Positions 1-9,354 of a stretch of 64,000 nt of DNA are shown piece by piece. Below the pieces are notes generated by a model that saw only the letters and a program-made list of their open reading frames with translations, made no database searches and was not told where the DNA came from. The stretch is taken from NCBI RefSeq assembly GCF_007992195.1, contig NZ_BJZU01000049.1, positions 1-64,000 on the forward strand, read 5' to 3'. The stretch is from Methylobacterium oxalidis. Its GTDB lineage: Bacteria; Pseudomonadota; Alphaproteobacteria; Rhizobiales; Beijerinckiaceae. Numbering within the stretch: the first letter of the stretch is position 1; each line of letters begins with the position of its first letter. The translations under genes and the position numbers were made by a program.

Positions 1-26
1 GGCACGTTCAGGACACCGAAGCCGCC

Positions 27-278
27 TCAGCGATTGCGCATGATGATCCAGATCGCGTGGATCATGCCCGGTACGCCGCCGAGCAGCGTCAGCAGGATGT
101 TCAGGAGGAATTGCAGCCCGATCCCCTCCGTGATCAGCACGGCGATCGGCGGTAGGAAGATGGCGAGCAGGATGCGGACGAGGTTCGACACGGGATCTCC
201 GGGGGAGGGGGCTTTGTCCATGGCGGAAACGAAGCTCTGCCGTTCGCGTTCCCGCGGTTCGGGTTTCGACACCGGCAT
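27..278 (-). CDS. Pmp3/YqaE-family small membrane protein
   Basis: 83-residue protein whose C-terminal 60 residues form two hydrophobic helices typical of the Pmp3/YqaE (UPF0057) family: a LPPIAV segment and a LLGGVPGMIHAIW segment ending just before the C-terminus. Family members are inner-membrane proteolipids linked to stress and membrane potential; the exact role here is unknown. I chose the ATG at 278 because GGAGG lies seven bases upstream of it. A start at 221 (64 residues) would match the usual family length but has no clear ribosome binding site. The gene is divergent from the next one, with only 27 bases between the two starts. Confidence 0.85.
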   Translation of the reverse strand: MPVSKPEPRERERQSFVSAMDKAPSPGDPVSNLVRILLAIFLPPIAVLITEGIGLQFLLNILLTLLGGVPGMIHAIWIIMRNR

Positions 279-305
279 GAGCGCGCCTCCGAACCTGAGA
301 ATGGC

Positions 306-1088
306 ATGCTGAGGGCCTGGGCGCTCTATCTTACGAACCCGGCTCATCCGGCCTTGCGCCGGTTGGGCTACCTTCGTGAGAGCGTCTCCCTGTATTACCG
401 ATCTCGCCGTTGCCGCGCGGCGTGGCATTCGCATCTCGAGGCGAGCCGCGGCGTCATCCTGAATGCCGTGGAGCAGTTGCCGAAGCGGCGGACGGTGATC
501 GTCCTCGGTTCAGGGCTTCTGGACGATATCCCGCTCTCGGCGCTGGCGAGCGGCTTCTCAAGGGTGGTCCTGGTCGACGCGATCCATCTCTGGCCCGTGC
601 GGATCGCGGTACGCCGATATCCGAACGTCGAGCGCGTGACGCTAGATATCAGCGGTACCGCCGGGATGTTGCTCGGCAGCGCCTCCGCACCCGACGACAC
701 GATCGGCTCGCTCTGCGCGGAAGAGAATGTCGACCTCGTGGTCTCGGCGAACCTACTCTCGCAACTCCCGATCCTTCCCCTCGACTGGTTCGAGGAGCGT
801 GGCCTGCCGGTGCCGTCCCATCTCGCGCGCAACCTGATCAGGTCACATCTCGACGTGCTCACACGGATGGAAGCACGGGTCTGCCTGATCACAGATACCG
901 TGGAGATCGAGTTGGATCGGAACGGCAGCGAGACGGACCGTCTGGACCTCATGCACGGGGTCGCCCTGCCAAAGCCGGACAAGACCTGGGATTGGGACTT
1001 GGCGCCCTTCGGCGAGGCGGCACCCGATCACCGCCTCCTGCATCGCGTGGAGGCCTATTCGGACTGGCACGAGGCAGTGCGCGGCTGA
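306..1088 (+). CDS. Unrecognised protein, Rossmann/methyltransferase-like
   Basis: 260-residue protein that I cannot assign to a named family. Residues about 62-120 look like the core of a Rossmann fold: a hydrophobic strand followed by LGSGLLDD, then VVLVDA about 25 residues later, which resembles motifs I and II of SAM-dependent methyltransferases although motif I is poor in glycines. The N-terminus is basic and aromatic (YLRESVSLYYRSRRCR). No signal peptide or membrane segment is evident. Codon choice looks somewhat less GC-biased than in neighbouring genes, judged by eye. It ends just before a strong hairpin shared with the convergent DUF4167 gene. A catalytic role is inference only. Confidence 0.6.
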   Translation: MLRAWALYLTNPAHPALRRLGYLRESVSLYYRSRRCRAAWHSHLEASRGVILNAVEQLPKRRTVIVLGSGLLDDIPLSALASGFSRVVLVDAIHLWPVRIAVRRYPNVERVTLDISGTAGMLLGSASAPDDTIGSLCAEENVDLVVSANLLSQLPILPLDWFEERGLPVPSHLARNLIRSHLDVLTRMEARVCLITDTVEIELDRNGSETDRLDLMHGVALPKPDKTWDWDLAPFGEAAPDHRLLHRVEAYSDWHEAVRG

Positions 1089-1106
1089 GGGTGCGGTATC
1101 GAAGCG

Positions 1107-1142
1107 CGAGAGCCGCCTCCGTGGTTACGGAAGCGGCTCTCG
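1107..1142. terminator. Bidirectional hairpin terminator
   Basis: A 16-base stem (one mismatch) with the four-base loop ggtt lies between the convergent stop codons at 1088 and 1179. On the plus strand the following bases include a short run, aatttt. It can serve both the gene ending at 1088 and the DUF4167 gene. Confidence 0.75.
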
Positions 1143-1178
1143 ACAGCTACAATTTTGTGTGAAGGGTGCGGCAGCCTC

Positions 1179-2216
1179 TTACTCTGCCGAACTCTCGGCC
1201 GGTGCCGTTATCTCAACGGCGCCTTCGGCACCCTCCGTGCCTTCGAAACGCGCGCGACGGCGGCGGCGGGGCTTGGCAGGAGCGCGCGCCGTCTCATCGG
1301 CGGCGTCGGGCGCCGCATCGACGGGATGCGGAGCTGCGCCATTCACAGGCTGCTCCGCGGGCGTCTCGACCGGAGTGGACGTCGGCCGGGCCGGGTTGAC
1401 CAGAAAGGCCGGCAGCCCGCTCTGCTCCTCGGGAGCGTTGCGCGCGGCCTCGTCCCGACGGCGCTCACGGCGCGACTGCCCCTCGCCGGAGCGCTGGAAG
1501 TCCTGGCGCGGCGAGTCCGGCCGCACCGGCTCCTGCCGCTGGTACTCGCCGCGCCCGTTCTCGAAGCGGCTCTCGCGGGACTGGTCCTGGCGTCCGAAAT
1601 CCTGGCGCGGCTGCTCGGACCGGGCGTAGTCCTGCCGATGTTCCTGCCGATGTTCCTGCCGGTTGTCCTGACGCTGATTGTCGAAGCGCGGGTTGTCGAA
1701 GCGCTGGCGGTCGCCGCGGTTCTGGTTCTGGAAGCGCTCGCGCCGCTCATTGCGGCTCTGCCGGCCCTCCTGCTGGCGCAGGTCCTGGCCGTTGTCCTGC
1801 CGCATCTCGTAGGGCTGCGGCTGCTGGCCGGGATCGGCGTAATCGTCGCCGTACTGGCCGTAGCCCTGGCCGTTCGGCCCGCCGTGACCCTGCTGCACAC
1901 CCTCCTCGTCACCCTCGTCGATCTCGTCCTCGAAGGACTGGCGGGCGTAACCGAGGCCGGCCTGCGGCCGGTTCTGCTCCTGAGCACCGGAGATGATGCG
2001 GAAATAGTGCTCGCCGTGCTGGAAATAGTTCTCGGCCGCCACCGGGTCGCCGGCCGCCAAGGCATCGCGCGCGAGTTGGGCGTACTTGTCCGCGATGTGC
2101 TGAGCGGTGCCGCGGATCTTCACATCGGGACCGTTGGACTCGTACGACCGCGTGAGAGGATTGGGACCCTTCGGGCGGTTGCGGCCACGCATCCGTCTAT
2201 TCTGGTTTGGTCTCAT
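1179..2216 (-). CDS. DUF4167 domain protein with long disordered tail
   Basis: 345-residue protein. Residues 1-80 are the conserved DUF4167 region: a basic start (RPNQNRRMRGRNRPKG), a SYESNGPDVKIRG stretch and a helical part with HIADKYAQLARDALAAGD and ENYFQHGEHYFRI. The remaining two thirds is low-complexity and rich in Arg, Gln, Asp, Asn and Pro, with short repeats such as QEHRQEHRQDY, and ends in an Ala/Pro/Glu-rich part with an RRRRR cluster. DUF4167 proteins are found in alphaproteobacteria, commonly next to prfA and prmC as here; their function is not established as far as I know. The basic N-terminus and tail suggest RNA binding, which is inference. Confidence 0.85.
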   Translation of the reverse strand: MRPNQNRRMRGRNRPKGPNPLTRSYESNGPDVKIRGTAQHIADKYAQLARDALAAGDPVAAENYFQHGEHYFRIISGAQEQNRPQAGLGYARQSFEDEIDEGDEEGVQQGHGGPNGQGYGQYGDDYADPGQQPQPYEMRQDNGQDLRQQEGRQSRNERRERFQNQNRGDRQRFDNPRFDNQRQDNRQEHRQEHRQDYARSEQPRQDFGRQDQSRESRFENGRGEYQRQEPVRPDSPRQDFQRSGEGQSRRERRRDEAARNAPEEQSGLPAFLVNPARPTSTPVETPAEQPVNGAAPHPVDAAPDAADETARAPAKPRRRRRARFEGTEGAEGAVEITAPAESSAE

Positions 2217-2610
2217 CGGTCTCGATTGACCCTCGTTCGTGCGAAAAGCGCGTCTGTTGATCCGGCCGTGCCGGCGAAGCCTCGATCCGCATCGCTTCGT
2301 CGACAGGCATTGCCCATCGTGAGCGATCCGTGATCCGCTTGCCGTGCTGGCCGTCCGTCCCGTCCAATCGGGGCCTACGCTTGCGTCCGAGACGCCGTTC
2401 GATTGTCAGGTTCGAATGTCACCGAGCCGCGTCGCGACATCTGAAACGCGCCTGCTCGGTGGTGAGGAGATCTGGAACAGCTCGGCGGGAGGGATCGTCG
2501 CCAACCTTACCGCTGCCCGACTTAACGGACCGTTCGCGATCTACACCCCGGACAGTAACGGCTCGACCCGGGCACAACAAGCTTTTTTTCATGCGAAAGC
2601 GATGATCGGC
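2217..2610. other. Intergenic region upstream of the DUF4167 gene
   Basis: This 394-base gap holds no credible gene on either strand. It is less GC-rich than the genes around it, contains a run of seven T (around 2583-2589), and presumably carries the promoter of the DUF4167 gene. No promoter boxes stand out clearly. Confidence 0.5.
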
Positions 2611-2637
2611 CTAGGATTTTCCCTGCGAATCGCTTTC
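2595..2637. repeat. Inverted repeat at the 3' end of prmC
   Basis: Perfect nine-base arms gaaagcgat and atcgctttc at 2595-2603 and 2629-2637 flank the prmC stop codon. The 25-base spacer is long for a terminator. It could be part of a prmC terminator or simply chance. Confidence 0.3.
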
Positions 2638-3516
2638 CCGGACGCGGCGGAGCATCACGACGCGTCCATGTCCTGCGAGATCGTATCGGATTGCGGCGTC
2701 TTCAAGACCTGCCCTCGCGCCGATGGCGCGGACCGCCTCCGCCTGGTCGTACCCGACCTCGACGCAGAGCGCCCCGCCCGGCATCAGGAGGTCGCCGCCT
2801 GCCACGTCCGCGAGGATGCGGCGGTACGCGTCGAGACCGTCCGTTCCCCCGTCGAGCGCACCTGACGGGTCGTGCAGGCGCACCTCCCGCGCGAGCCCCG
2901 GGATGACGACGCTCGCGATGTAGGGCGGATTGGAGACGATCAGATCGAACGGTCCGCGCAGGCTCGCGCACCAGTCGCCGGCCAGGAAGGCGGCGCGGCT
3001 GAGAATGCCGTTCCGGTCTGCATTCTCGCGCGCCGTGCGCAGCGCGCCGATCGACCGATCCAGCCCGAACCCGAAGGCGCTCGGCAACTCGCTCAGGAGC
3101 GCGATCAGGATGCAACCGGAGCCCGTGCCGAGATCGAGAATGCGCGCGGGAGCCCTGCGGTCGGAAAGAGTGGACAGGGCCGCCTCGACGAGCGTCTCCG
3201 TGTCGGGCCGCGGGACAAGTGTCTCGGGGGAGAGCCGGATGGGCAGGCCCCAGAACTCCCAGGCGCCGAGAATGCGGGCGACGGGCTCTCCGGAGAGGCG
3301 GCGCGCCAGTGCCGCGCCGAGGGCGGCCGCCCCGTCAGGGCCGATCGGCACCTCGCCCTCGATGGTCAGCTCAAAGGCGGAGAGGCCCAGGATGCCGAGG
3401 AGGAGGAAGCGCGCGTCGCTGGATGCCGCCTCCATTCCCTCGCGCGCGAGAGCCTGCTCGGCAAGTCGCTGGGCGGCTCGTCGCGACAGCGTCGGCGCGA
3501 AGTGCGGCGCGACCAT
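2611..3516 (-). CDS. prmC: Release factor glutamine methyltransferase PrmC (HemK)
   Basis: 301-residue SAM-dependent methyltransferase that N5-methylates the glutamine of the GGQ motif in peptide-chain release factors. The N-terminal helical domain (about 1-100) carries the PRPDTE motif near residues 102-107. The SAM-binding DLGTGSG motif is at 128-134 and the catalytic NPPY motif, which holds the glutamine side chain, at 196-199. It starts seven bases after the stop of prfA, its substrate gene, so the two are almost certainly co-transcribed. Length and order of motifs are normal for the family. Confidence 0.96.
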   Translation of the reverse strand: MVAPHFAPTLSRRAAQRLAEQALAREGMEAASSDARFLLLGILGLSAFELTIEGEVPIGPDGAAALGAALARRLSGEPVARILGAWEFWGLPIRLSPETLVPRPDTETLVEAALSTLSDRRAPARILDLGTGSGCILIALLSELPSAFGFGLDRSIGALRTARENADRNGILSRAAFLAGDWCASLRGPFDLIVSNPPYIASVVIPGLAREVRLHDPSGALDGGTDGLDAYRRILADVAGGDLLMPGGALCVEVGYDQAEAVRAIGARAGLEDAAIRYDLAGHGRVVMLRRVRESDSQGKS

Positions 3517-3523
3517 GCCAGGC

Positions 3524-4609
3524 TCAGGCCATGCCTTCGGCGGCCAGAAGTTCGGCTTGGTGCTCTGTCACGAGAGCATCCACAAGTTCGTCGAGGGCGG
3601 TGCCGTCGAGAATCTCGGCGAGCTTGTAGAGGGTGAGGTTGATGCGGTGGTCGGTCACCCGCGCCTGCGGGAAATTGTAGGTCCGGATGCGCTCGGAGCG
3701 GTCGCCGGAACCCACCTGCGCCCTGCGGTCGGCGGCCCGGGCCGCGTCCTTGGCGGTGCGCTCGGCGTCGTAGAGCCTCGCGCGCAGCAGCGCCATCGCC
3801 CGAGCCCGGTTCTTGTGCTGCGAGCGCTCCTCCTGGACGAAGACGACGATGCCGCTCGGGATATGGGTGATGCGAATCGCGGATTCCGTCTTGTTGACGT
3901 GCTGGCCGCCGGCGCCCTGGGCGCGCATCGTGTCGATCTTCAGATCGGATTCGTTGACGACGATGTCGACGTCCTCGGCCTCCGGCAGCACGGCGACGGT
4001 CGCCGCGGAGGTGTGGATGCGCCCCTGCGTCTCGGTCTCGGGCACACGCTGGACGCGGTGCGCTCCGCTCTCGAACTTCAGCCGGGCGAAGACGCCGCGG
4101 CCCTTCACCTCCGCCACGATCTCACGGTAGCCCCCGACGGTGCCCTCACTCTCCGAGATCACCTCGACCTTCCAGCCCTTCGCCTCGGCGTATTTCGCGT
4201 ACATGCGGAAGAGATCGCCGGCGAACAGCGCCGCCTCGTCGCCGCCGGTGCCGGCGCGCACCTCGAGGATGGCGCTCTTCTCGTCGGCCGCATCCTTCGG
4301 CAACAGCATGAGTTGGAGGGCGCGGTGGGCGGCGAGCAGCGCCGCCTCGGCTTCCGGCTTCTCGTCGGCAGCCAGCGCCCGCATCTCCGGATCGCTGCCG
4401 GGCTCCTCGATCAGGGCCTCGACTCCCCGCAGGTTCTCGTCGGCCGCCCGATAGGTCCGGATCGCCGCGACAACGGGGTCGAGCTCGGCGAGTTCGCGGG
4501 AGAGCTGAACGAAGGTCTCGGCATCGGCCGAGCCGGCGCTGAGCGTGGCGGTTGCGATGTCGTGGCGAGCCAGAATGGCGTCGAGCCGGTCGGGAGGAAG
4601 TGGGGTCAT
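3524..4609 (-). CDS. prfA: Peptide chain release factor 1
   Basis: 361-residue RF1, which reads UAA and UAG stop codons and triggers peptide release on the ribosome. The GGQ motif lies at residues 234-236 inside [12 protein letters not shown], and the PxT codon-recognition tripeptide at 190-192 reads PET, in the RVQRVP context typical of RF1. An in-frame upstream extension reaches 4732, but I chose the ATG at 4609 because it gives the family length (E. coli RF1 has 360 residues). It is followed immediately by prmC, whose product methylates this GGQ. Confidence 0.96.
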   Translation of the reverse strand: MTPLPPDRLDAILARHDIATATLSAGSADAETFVQLSRELAELDPVVAAIRTYRAADENLRGVEALIEEPGSDPEMRALAADEKPEAEAALLAAHRALQLMLLPKDAADEKSAILEVRAGTGGDEAALFAGDLFRMYAKYAEAKGWKVEVISESEGTVGGYREIVAEVKGRGVFARLKFESGAHRVQRVPETETQGRIHTSAATVAVLPEAEDVDIVVNESDLKIDTMRAQGAGGQHVNKTESAIRITHIPSGIVVFVQEERSQHKNRARAMALLRARLYDAERTAKDAARAADRRAQVGSGDRSERIRTYNFPQARVTDHRINLTLYKLAEILDGTALDELVDALVTEHQAELLAAEGMA

Positions 4610-4798
4610 CGCCCGGATGTTACTCTTGCCTGAAGCTGTTTGATCTGGAGGCGCCGCCCGGCAGGCGGGGCGCCCAGGTCCGGCCGCCGACGGGAGCGGC
4701 GTGAAATCACGAACCGACGATGCGCGGGGCACGGCATCCCCGCGAAACTCCCCGCGCTGCCACCGGGGCGCCCGGGGCGGGAGTTCCGCGGGGAGCCT

Positions 4799-7063
4799 CT
4801 AGATAGGCACGCCCTGGGCCTTGGCGAAAGCCGTGAGGGCCGGGCGCAGGCTCTCGCCCTCGCTACCGCGGGCGAGTTCCGTCTCGATCAGGGCGCCGAC
4901 AGCGGCCGCGTCCATGCTGAGGACCGTCGCCTTCACGGGGCCGATCGCGGCGGGCGACATGGACAGGTCGCGGAAACCGAGGCCGATCAGCGCCATCGCC
5001 TCGAGCGGACGCCCGCCGATCTCGCCGCAGACCGTGACAGGGCAGCCCGCGGCCTGGGCCCTCTCCGCGATGATGCGGAAGGCGCGCAGGGCGGGGGCGC
5101 TGAGCGGGTCGAAGCGGTCGGCGACGCGCCGGTTCTCACGATCGACGGCGAACAGGAACTGCATGAGGTCGTTCGAGCCCACCGACAGGAAGTCGGCGTG
5201 GCTCGTCAGCTCGTCGAGCTGGAACAGGAGGGACGGCACCTCGATCATCGCGCCGAGGCGGCAGTCGCTCGGCAGAGGGTGTCCATGCCGGCGCAGATGC
5301 GCCTTCTCGCGGTCGACGATGGCCTTGGCGCGGACGAACTCGTCCACCGTCGCCACCATCGGGAACATGATCTTGAGCGGGCGCCCGCCCGACGCCTTCA
5401 GGAGCGCGCGCAACTGCACCCGCAGGAGAGCCGGGCGGTCGAGGCCGATGCGGATCGCGCGCCAGCCCAGGGCCGGGTTCTCCTCCTCGAGCTTCGGCAT
5501 GTAGGGGAGGATCTTGTCGCCGCCGATGTCGAGCGTCCGGATGGTGACCGGCTTGTCGCCGGTCGCGGCAAAGACCGCCTCGTAGAGATTCTGCTGCTCC
5601 ACCGCCGAGGGCATCCGCTCGGCCACCATGAACTGCAGCTCGGTCCGGAACAGACCGATGCCCTCCGCCCCCGTCTCCTGAAGGTGCGCGAGATCGACGA
5701 GCAGGCCCGCATTCAGGTGCAGGCCGATGCGCAGACCGTCGCGGGTGATCGCGGGCACGTCGCGCAACGCCCGGTATTGTTCCTGCCGCCGTGCGCGCAG
5801 CCGGACCATTTCCGCGTAGGACGCTTCGACCTCGGGACTCGGCCGGACATGGATCTCGCCGGCCACCCCGTCGACGATGATGGCGTCGGCCGAGTCGCAC
5901 AGGGCCGTGGCGTTGGCGACCTCGCCGACGGCCGGGATGCCGAGGGCGCGCGCCACGATGGCGATGTGGCTCGTCGGGCCGCCTTCCTCCAGCACGACGC
6001 CCCGCAGGCGGGTACGGTCGTAGTCGAGCAGCGCGGCCGGTCCCATCGAGCGCGCCACGAGGATCGCGTTCTCCGGCAGGGCACCCGCGCCCTCCGCGGA
6101 CTGCGCGCCGATGAGCTGGCGCAGGAGGCGGTTGGCGAGATCGTCGAGGTCGTGCAGGCGGTCGCGCAGGTAGGGATCGCTCTGTCGCAGCATCCGGGCA
6201 CGATTGTCGGACTGCACCCGCTCCACCGCGGCTTCCGCCGTGAGGCCGGAAACCACCGCCTCGCGCATGCGCCTCAGCCAGCCCTTGTCGTGCGCGAACA
6301 TGCGCACGGTCTCCAGCACCTCGCGGGACTCGCCGGTGCCGATCGAGTCGCCACGCTCCACGAGGTCGTCGATGGCCGAGCGCACCTCGCCGATCGCTGC
6401 CTCCAGCCGCTCGACCTCGCGCTCGACGTTCTCGGCGATGAGCGTCTTCACGACGATACGCGGCTCGTGCAGCACCACGTGGCCGAGCCCGATGCCCTCG
6501 GCAAGCGCGACGCCGCGCTGGCTCACGGGGCGTCGTGCAGCCGGGCCGGTGCCCGGAGCGAGGCTCTGCAGCTCGCCCGAGGCGATCATCTCCGCGAGCA
6601 CCATCGCGGTGGTCTGGAGCGCCTCGATCTCCTCCTCGGAATAGACCCGGTAGGTCTTGTTCTGGACCACCAGCACGCCGAGCGTGTTGCCGGCCCGCAG
6701 CAGCGGCACGCCGAGGAAGGCGTGATAGGCTTCCTCGCCCGTCTCCGGACGATATGAGAAGGCCGGGTGGGACTGGGCGTCGGAGAGCGAGAGGGGCTCG
6801 GCCGTGCGCGCGATCAGACCGACGAGGCCCTCGTCCGCGCGCAGCCGCGTCAGGTGCACCGCCTCGCGGTTCAGGCCTTCGGTGGCGAACAGTTCGAGGA
6901 TGTTGTCATCGCGCAGGACGTAGACCGAGCAGACCTCGGCCACGACGTTGGCGGCGATCAGGACGACGATGCGGTCGAGGCGTGCCTGTGCGCTGACCGG
7001 CTCCGCCATCGCTTCGCGGAGGCGGCGCAGCAGCAGGCGCGGGCCTCCAGGCGCAGCGGGCAT
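4799..7063 (-). CDS. ptsP: PEP-protein phosphotransferase PtsP (EI-Ntr)
   Basis: 754-residue enzyme I of the nitrogen-related phosphotransferase system, which passes phosphate from phosphoenolpyruvate to NPr. The N-terminal GAF domain (about 25-165) is followed by the PEP-utiliser N domain, then the phosphohistidine site GGPTSHIAIVAR with His366, and the TIM-barrel C domain with FRTELQFM and GSNDLMQF motifs. The ATG at 7063 is preferred over a TTG at 7096 that would add 11 residues. The gene sits between lysC and prfA, a common alphaproteobacterial order. Its partners NPr and EIIA-Ntr are not in the window. Confidence 0.95.
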   Translation of the reverse strand: MPAAPGGPRLLLRRLREAMAEPVSAQARLDRIVVLIAANVVAEVCSVYVLRDDNILELFATEGLNREAVHLTRLRADEGLVGLIARTAEPLSLSDAQSHPAFSYRPETGEEAYHAFLGVPLLRAGNTLGVLVVQNKTYRVYSEEEIEALQTTAMVLAEMIASGELQSLAPGTGPAARRPVSQRGVALAEGIGLGHVVLHEPRIVVKTLIAENVEREVERLEAAIGEVRSAIDDLVERGDSIGTGESREVLETVRMFAHDKGWLRRMREAVVSGLTAEAAVERVQSDNRARMLRQSDPYLRDRLHDLDDLANRLLRQLIGAQSAEGAGALPENAILVARSMGPAALLDYDRTRLRGVVLEEGGPTSHIAIVARALGIPAVGEVANATALCDSADAIIVDGVAGEIHVRPSPEVEASYAEMVRLRARRQEQYRALRDVPAITRDGLRIGLHLNAGLLVDLAHLQETGAEGIGLFRTELQFMVAERMPSAVEQQNLYEAVFAATGDKPVTIRTLDIGGDKILPYMPKLEEENPALGWRAIRIGLDRPALLRVQLRALLKASGGRPLKIMFPMVATVDEFVRAKAIVDREKAHLRRHGHPLPSDCRLGAMIEVPSLLFQLDELTSHADFLSVGSNDLMQFLFAVDRENRRVADRFDPLSAPALRAFRIIAERAQAAGCPVTVCGEIGGRPLEAMALIGLGFRDLSMSPAAIGPVKATVLSMDAAAVGALIETELARGSEGESLRPALTAFAKAQGVPI

Positions 7064-7137
7064 CGTTTCGTCAATCCAACCTGGCGGCCGGTGCAACCTT
7101 GACGCCGCTCGGGCGCCAGCCGCACCAGCGCGGAGGT

Positions 7138-8373
7138 TCAGGCCTGATCGAGGCCGTATAGCGAGTGGAGCGTGCGAACGGCAAGCTCCGTATAGGCCGC
7201 GTCGATGAGGACGGAGAACTTAATCTCAGATGTGGTGATCGCGCGGATGTTGATGCCCTTCTGCGCCAGCGCCCGGAACGCCTTGGCGGCCACGCCCGCA
7301 TGGCTGCGCATGCCGACGCCGATCGCCGAGACCTTCACAACGTCGGTGGCGCCCTCGATCTGGCCGTAGCCGATCGTCTCGCGCTGGCCGTCGAGGATCG
7401 TGCGGGTGCGCTCGTAATCGGCGGTCGGCACCGTGAAGGTCATGTCCGTCGTCGACTGGTCGCCCGACACGGTCTGGATGATCATGTCGACGTTGATGTT
7501 GGCGTCGGCCAGCGGACCGAAGATGGCGGCGGCGACGCCGGGGCTGTCCTTCACGGCCCGGAGCGTGATCTGCGCCTCGTCCTTCGAAAACGCGATGCCG
7601 GTGATGATCTGCTGTTCCACGATATCGTCCTCGTCGCAGATGAGGGTGCCGGGGCGGGCGGCGTCCGGCGGGTCGAAGCTCGACCGCACCGTGGTCGGCA
7701 CGCGATGCACCATGGCGAGTTCCACGGAGCGGACCTGCAGCACCTTGGCGCCGAGCGAGGCCATCTCCAGCATCTCCTCGAAGGTCACGCGCTCCATGCG
7801 CTTCGCCTTCGGCACGACGCGGGGGTCGGTGGTGTAGACGCCGTCCACGTCCGTGTAGATGTCGCAGCGCTCCGCGCCGATGGCCGCTGCCACCGCGACC
7901 GCGCTGGTGTCCGAGCCGCCGCGCCCGAGCGTCGTGATCCGGCCGGTCTCGGCGTGGATGCCCTGGAAGCCGGAGATCACCGCGACCTCGCCGCGCTTGA
8001 AGCCGGCATCGAGATTCGCGCCGTCGATACCGGCGATGCGCGCCGAGCCGTGCGCGTCGGAGGTCTCGATCGGGATCTGCCAACCCTGCCAGGAGCGGGC
8101 CTTGATGCCGTCCTTGCGCAGGGCGACGGCGAGGAGGCCGGAGGTGACCTGCTCGCCCGAGGCGACGACCGTATCGTACTCCGCCTCGTCGTAGAGGGTG
8201 TTGGCGTCCTTGACCCAGCCCACGAGCTCGTTCGTCTTGCCCGACATGGCCGAGACCACGACGGCGACATCGTAGCCGGCCGCGACCTCGCGGGCGACGT
8301 GGCGCGCCACGTTGCGGATTCGATCGACGTTGGCGACGGAGGTGCCGCCGAATTTCATCACCAAACGGGGCAT
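7138..8373 (-). CDS. lysC: Aspartate kinase
   Basis: 411-residue aspartokinase catalysing the first step of the lysine, threonine and methionine pathway. The nucleotide-binding KFGGTS motif starts at Lys7, and the C-terminal third has paired ACT domains (segments DMTFTVP and ISAIGVGMRSHAGV) that usually bind lysine or threonine for feedback control. The in-frame extension to 8496 is discarded because the ATG at 8373 places the KFGGTS motif at the usual distance from the N-terminus. The gene is divergent from ubiG with 171 bases between starts. Confidence 0.96.
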   Translation of the reverse strand: MPRLVMKFGGTSVANVDRIRNVARHVAREVAAGYDVAVVVSAMSGKTNELVGWVKDANTLYDEAEYDTVVASGEQVTSGLLAVALRKDGIKARSWQGWQIPIETSDAHGSARIAGIDGANLDAGFKRGEVAVISGFQGIHAETGRITTLGRGGSDTSAVAVAAAIGAERCDIYTDVDGVYTTDPRVVPKAKRMERVTFEEMLEMASLGAKVLQVRSVELAMVHRVPTTVRSSFDPPDAARPGTLICDEDDIVEQQIITGIAFSKDEAQITLRAVKDSPGVAAAIFGPLADANINVDMIIQTVSGDQSTTDMTFTVPTADYERTRTILDGQRETIGYGQIEGATDVVKVSAIGVGMRSHAGVAAKAFRALAQKGINIRAITTSEIKFSVLIDAAYTELAVRTLHSLYGLDQA

Positions 8374-8474
8374 GTCGCGTCCGCTTCGATTTGTATCGAG
8401 CCTGTCCGGGAGCGCCGCGAGGCGCACGTCCGAGTGCCGGGGCCGCATTGCGGCTGTACCGGGCCGGGCTTCGG

Positions 8475-8503
8475 CGGGTACAAGGGGTGCATCCACCTGT
8501 CAA
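8475..8503 (-). promoter_or_regulatory. Candidate sigma70-type promoter of lysC
   Basis: On the minus strand a perfect TTGACA lies at 8503-8498, followed after 17 bases by TACCCG at 8480-8475. The -10 box is a poor match. The implied leader to the lysC start is roughly 95 bases. No transcript evidence. Confidence 0.45.
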
Positions 8504-8544
8504 CAAAGAGCCCGGGTGCCGGGCGCCGATATCCCGCGGAGCCG

Positions 8545-9291
8545 ATGCGCGTCACTGAAGCCTCCTCCATCGATCGCGACGAGGTCGCGCGCTTCGATGC
8601 CCTCGCGGCGACGTGGTGGGACGAGCGCGGTCCGATGCGGGTGCTGCACCGGTTCAACCCGGTGCGCCTCGCCTATATCCGTGACGCCGCCTGCCGGCAC
8701 TTCGGGCGGGATCCGCACGCGCCCTTCGCCCTCGATGGCCTCAGCGTCGTCGATGTCGGGTGCGGCGGCGGCGTCCTGTCGGAGCCGCTGGCCCGACTGG
8801 GCGCGCGCGTCACGGGGCTCGATCCGGCCGCGGAGAACATCCGCGTCGCCGCGGCGCACGCGGAGGCCGAGGGCGTGCCGGTCGAGTACCGTTCTGAGAC
8901 GATCGAGGCCGTGATCGACGCGGGCGAGCGCTTCGACATCGTGCTCGCCATGGAGGTGGTGGAGCACGTCGTCGACATGCCGGCCTTCGTGCGCAAGGCC
9001 GCGCAGGGCGTGAAGCCCGGTGGCCTGATGTTCGCCGCCACCATCAACCGCACGATGCGCTCCTTCGCGCTGGCCATCGTCGGGGCCGAGTACGTGCTGC
9101 GCTGGCTGCCGAAGGGCACGCACGACTGGGAGAAGTTCGTCACCCCGGCCGAGCTCGCGCGTGCCGTCGAGGCCGGCGGCCTCGCCGTCACCGACACGAT
9201 GGGCGTCGTCTACAACCCCATCGGGGACACGTGGCGGGCGAGCCGAGACACCGGCGTCAACTACATGATCACGGCCGAGCGCCGGAGCTGA
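8545..9291 (+). CDS. ubiG: Ubiquinone biosynthesis O-methyltransferase UbiG
   Basis: 248-residue SAM-dependent methyltransferase that performs the two O-methylations of the ubiquinone ring (2-polyprenyl-6-hydroxyphenol and demethylubiquinol). The family hallmark ATWWDE...LHRFNPVRL is at residues 21-45, and SAM motif I DVGCGGG begins at Asp70. VLAMEVVEHV follows. The longer open frame upstream runs antisense through lysC and is rejected; the ATG at 8545 has GGAG six bases upstream. The family's usual length is about 240-250 residues. Confidence 0.95.
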   Translation: MRVTEASSIDRDEVARFDALAATWWDERGPMRVLHRFNPVRLAYIRDAACRHFGRDPHAPFALDGLSVVDVGCGGGVLSEPLARLGARVTGLDPAAENIRVAAAHAEAEGVPVEYRSETIEAVIDAGERFDIVLAMEVVEHVVDMPAFVRKAAQGVKPGGLMFAATINRTMRSFALAIVGAEYVLRWLPKGTHDWEKFVTPAELARAVEAGGLAVTDTMGVVYNPIGDTWRASRDTGVNYMITAERRS

Positions 9292-9354
9292 TCCGCTCCG
9301 GCCTGAACCGTGGGCACCGCGCTTCGTTGACGCCGAGAACGAGAGGAGGCGTCC

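Noticed and set aside
1155-2333. 392-codon plus-strand frame opposite the DUF4167 gene
   Set aside because: It is leucine/valine-rich noise from the repetitive arginine/glutamine codons of the real gene on the other strand.
2405-2425. tRNA-like ggttcgaatg sequence
   Set aside because: The T-loop-like string has no matching stem, anticodon arm or acceptor stem around it.
2220-2440. Possible SOS box (GAAC repeats)
   Set aside because: The GAAC pair on the minus strand is spaced nine bases, not the seven of the alphaproteobacterial LexA site.
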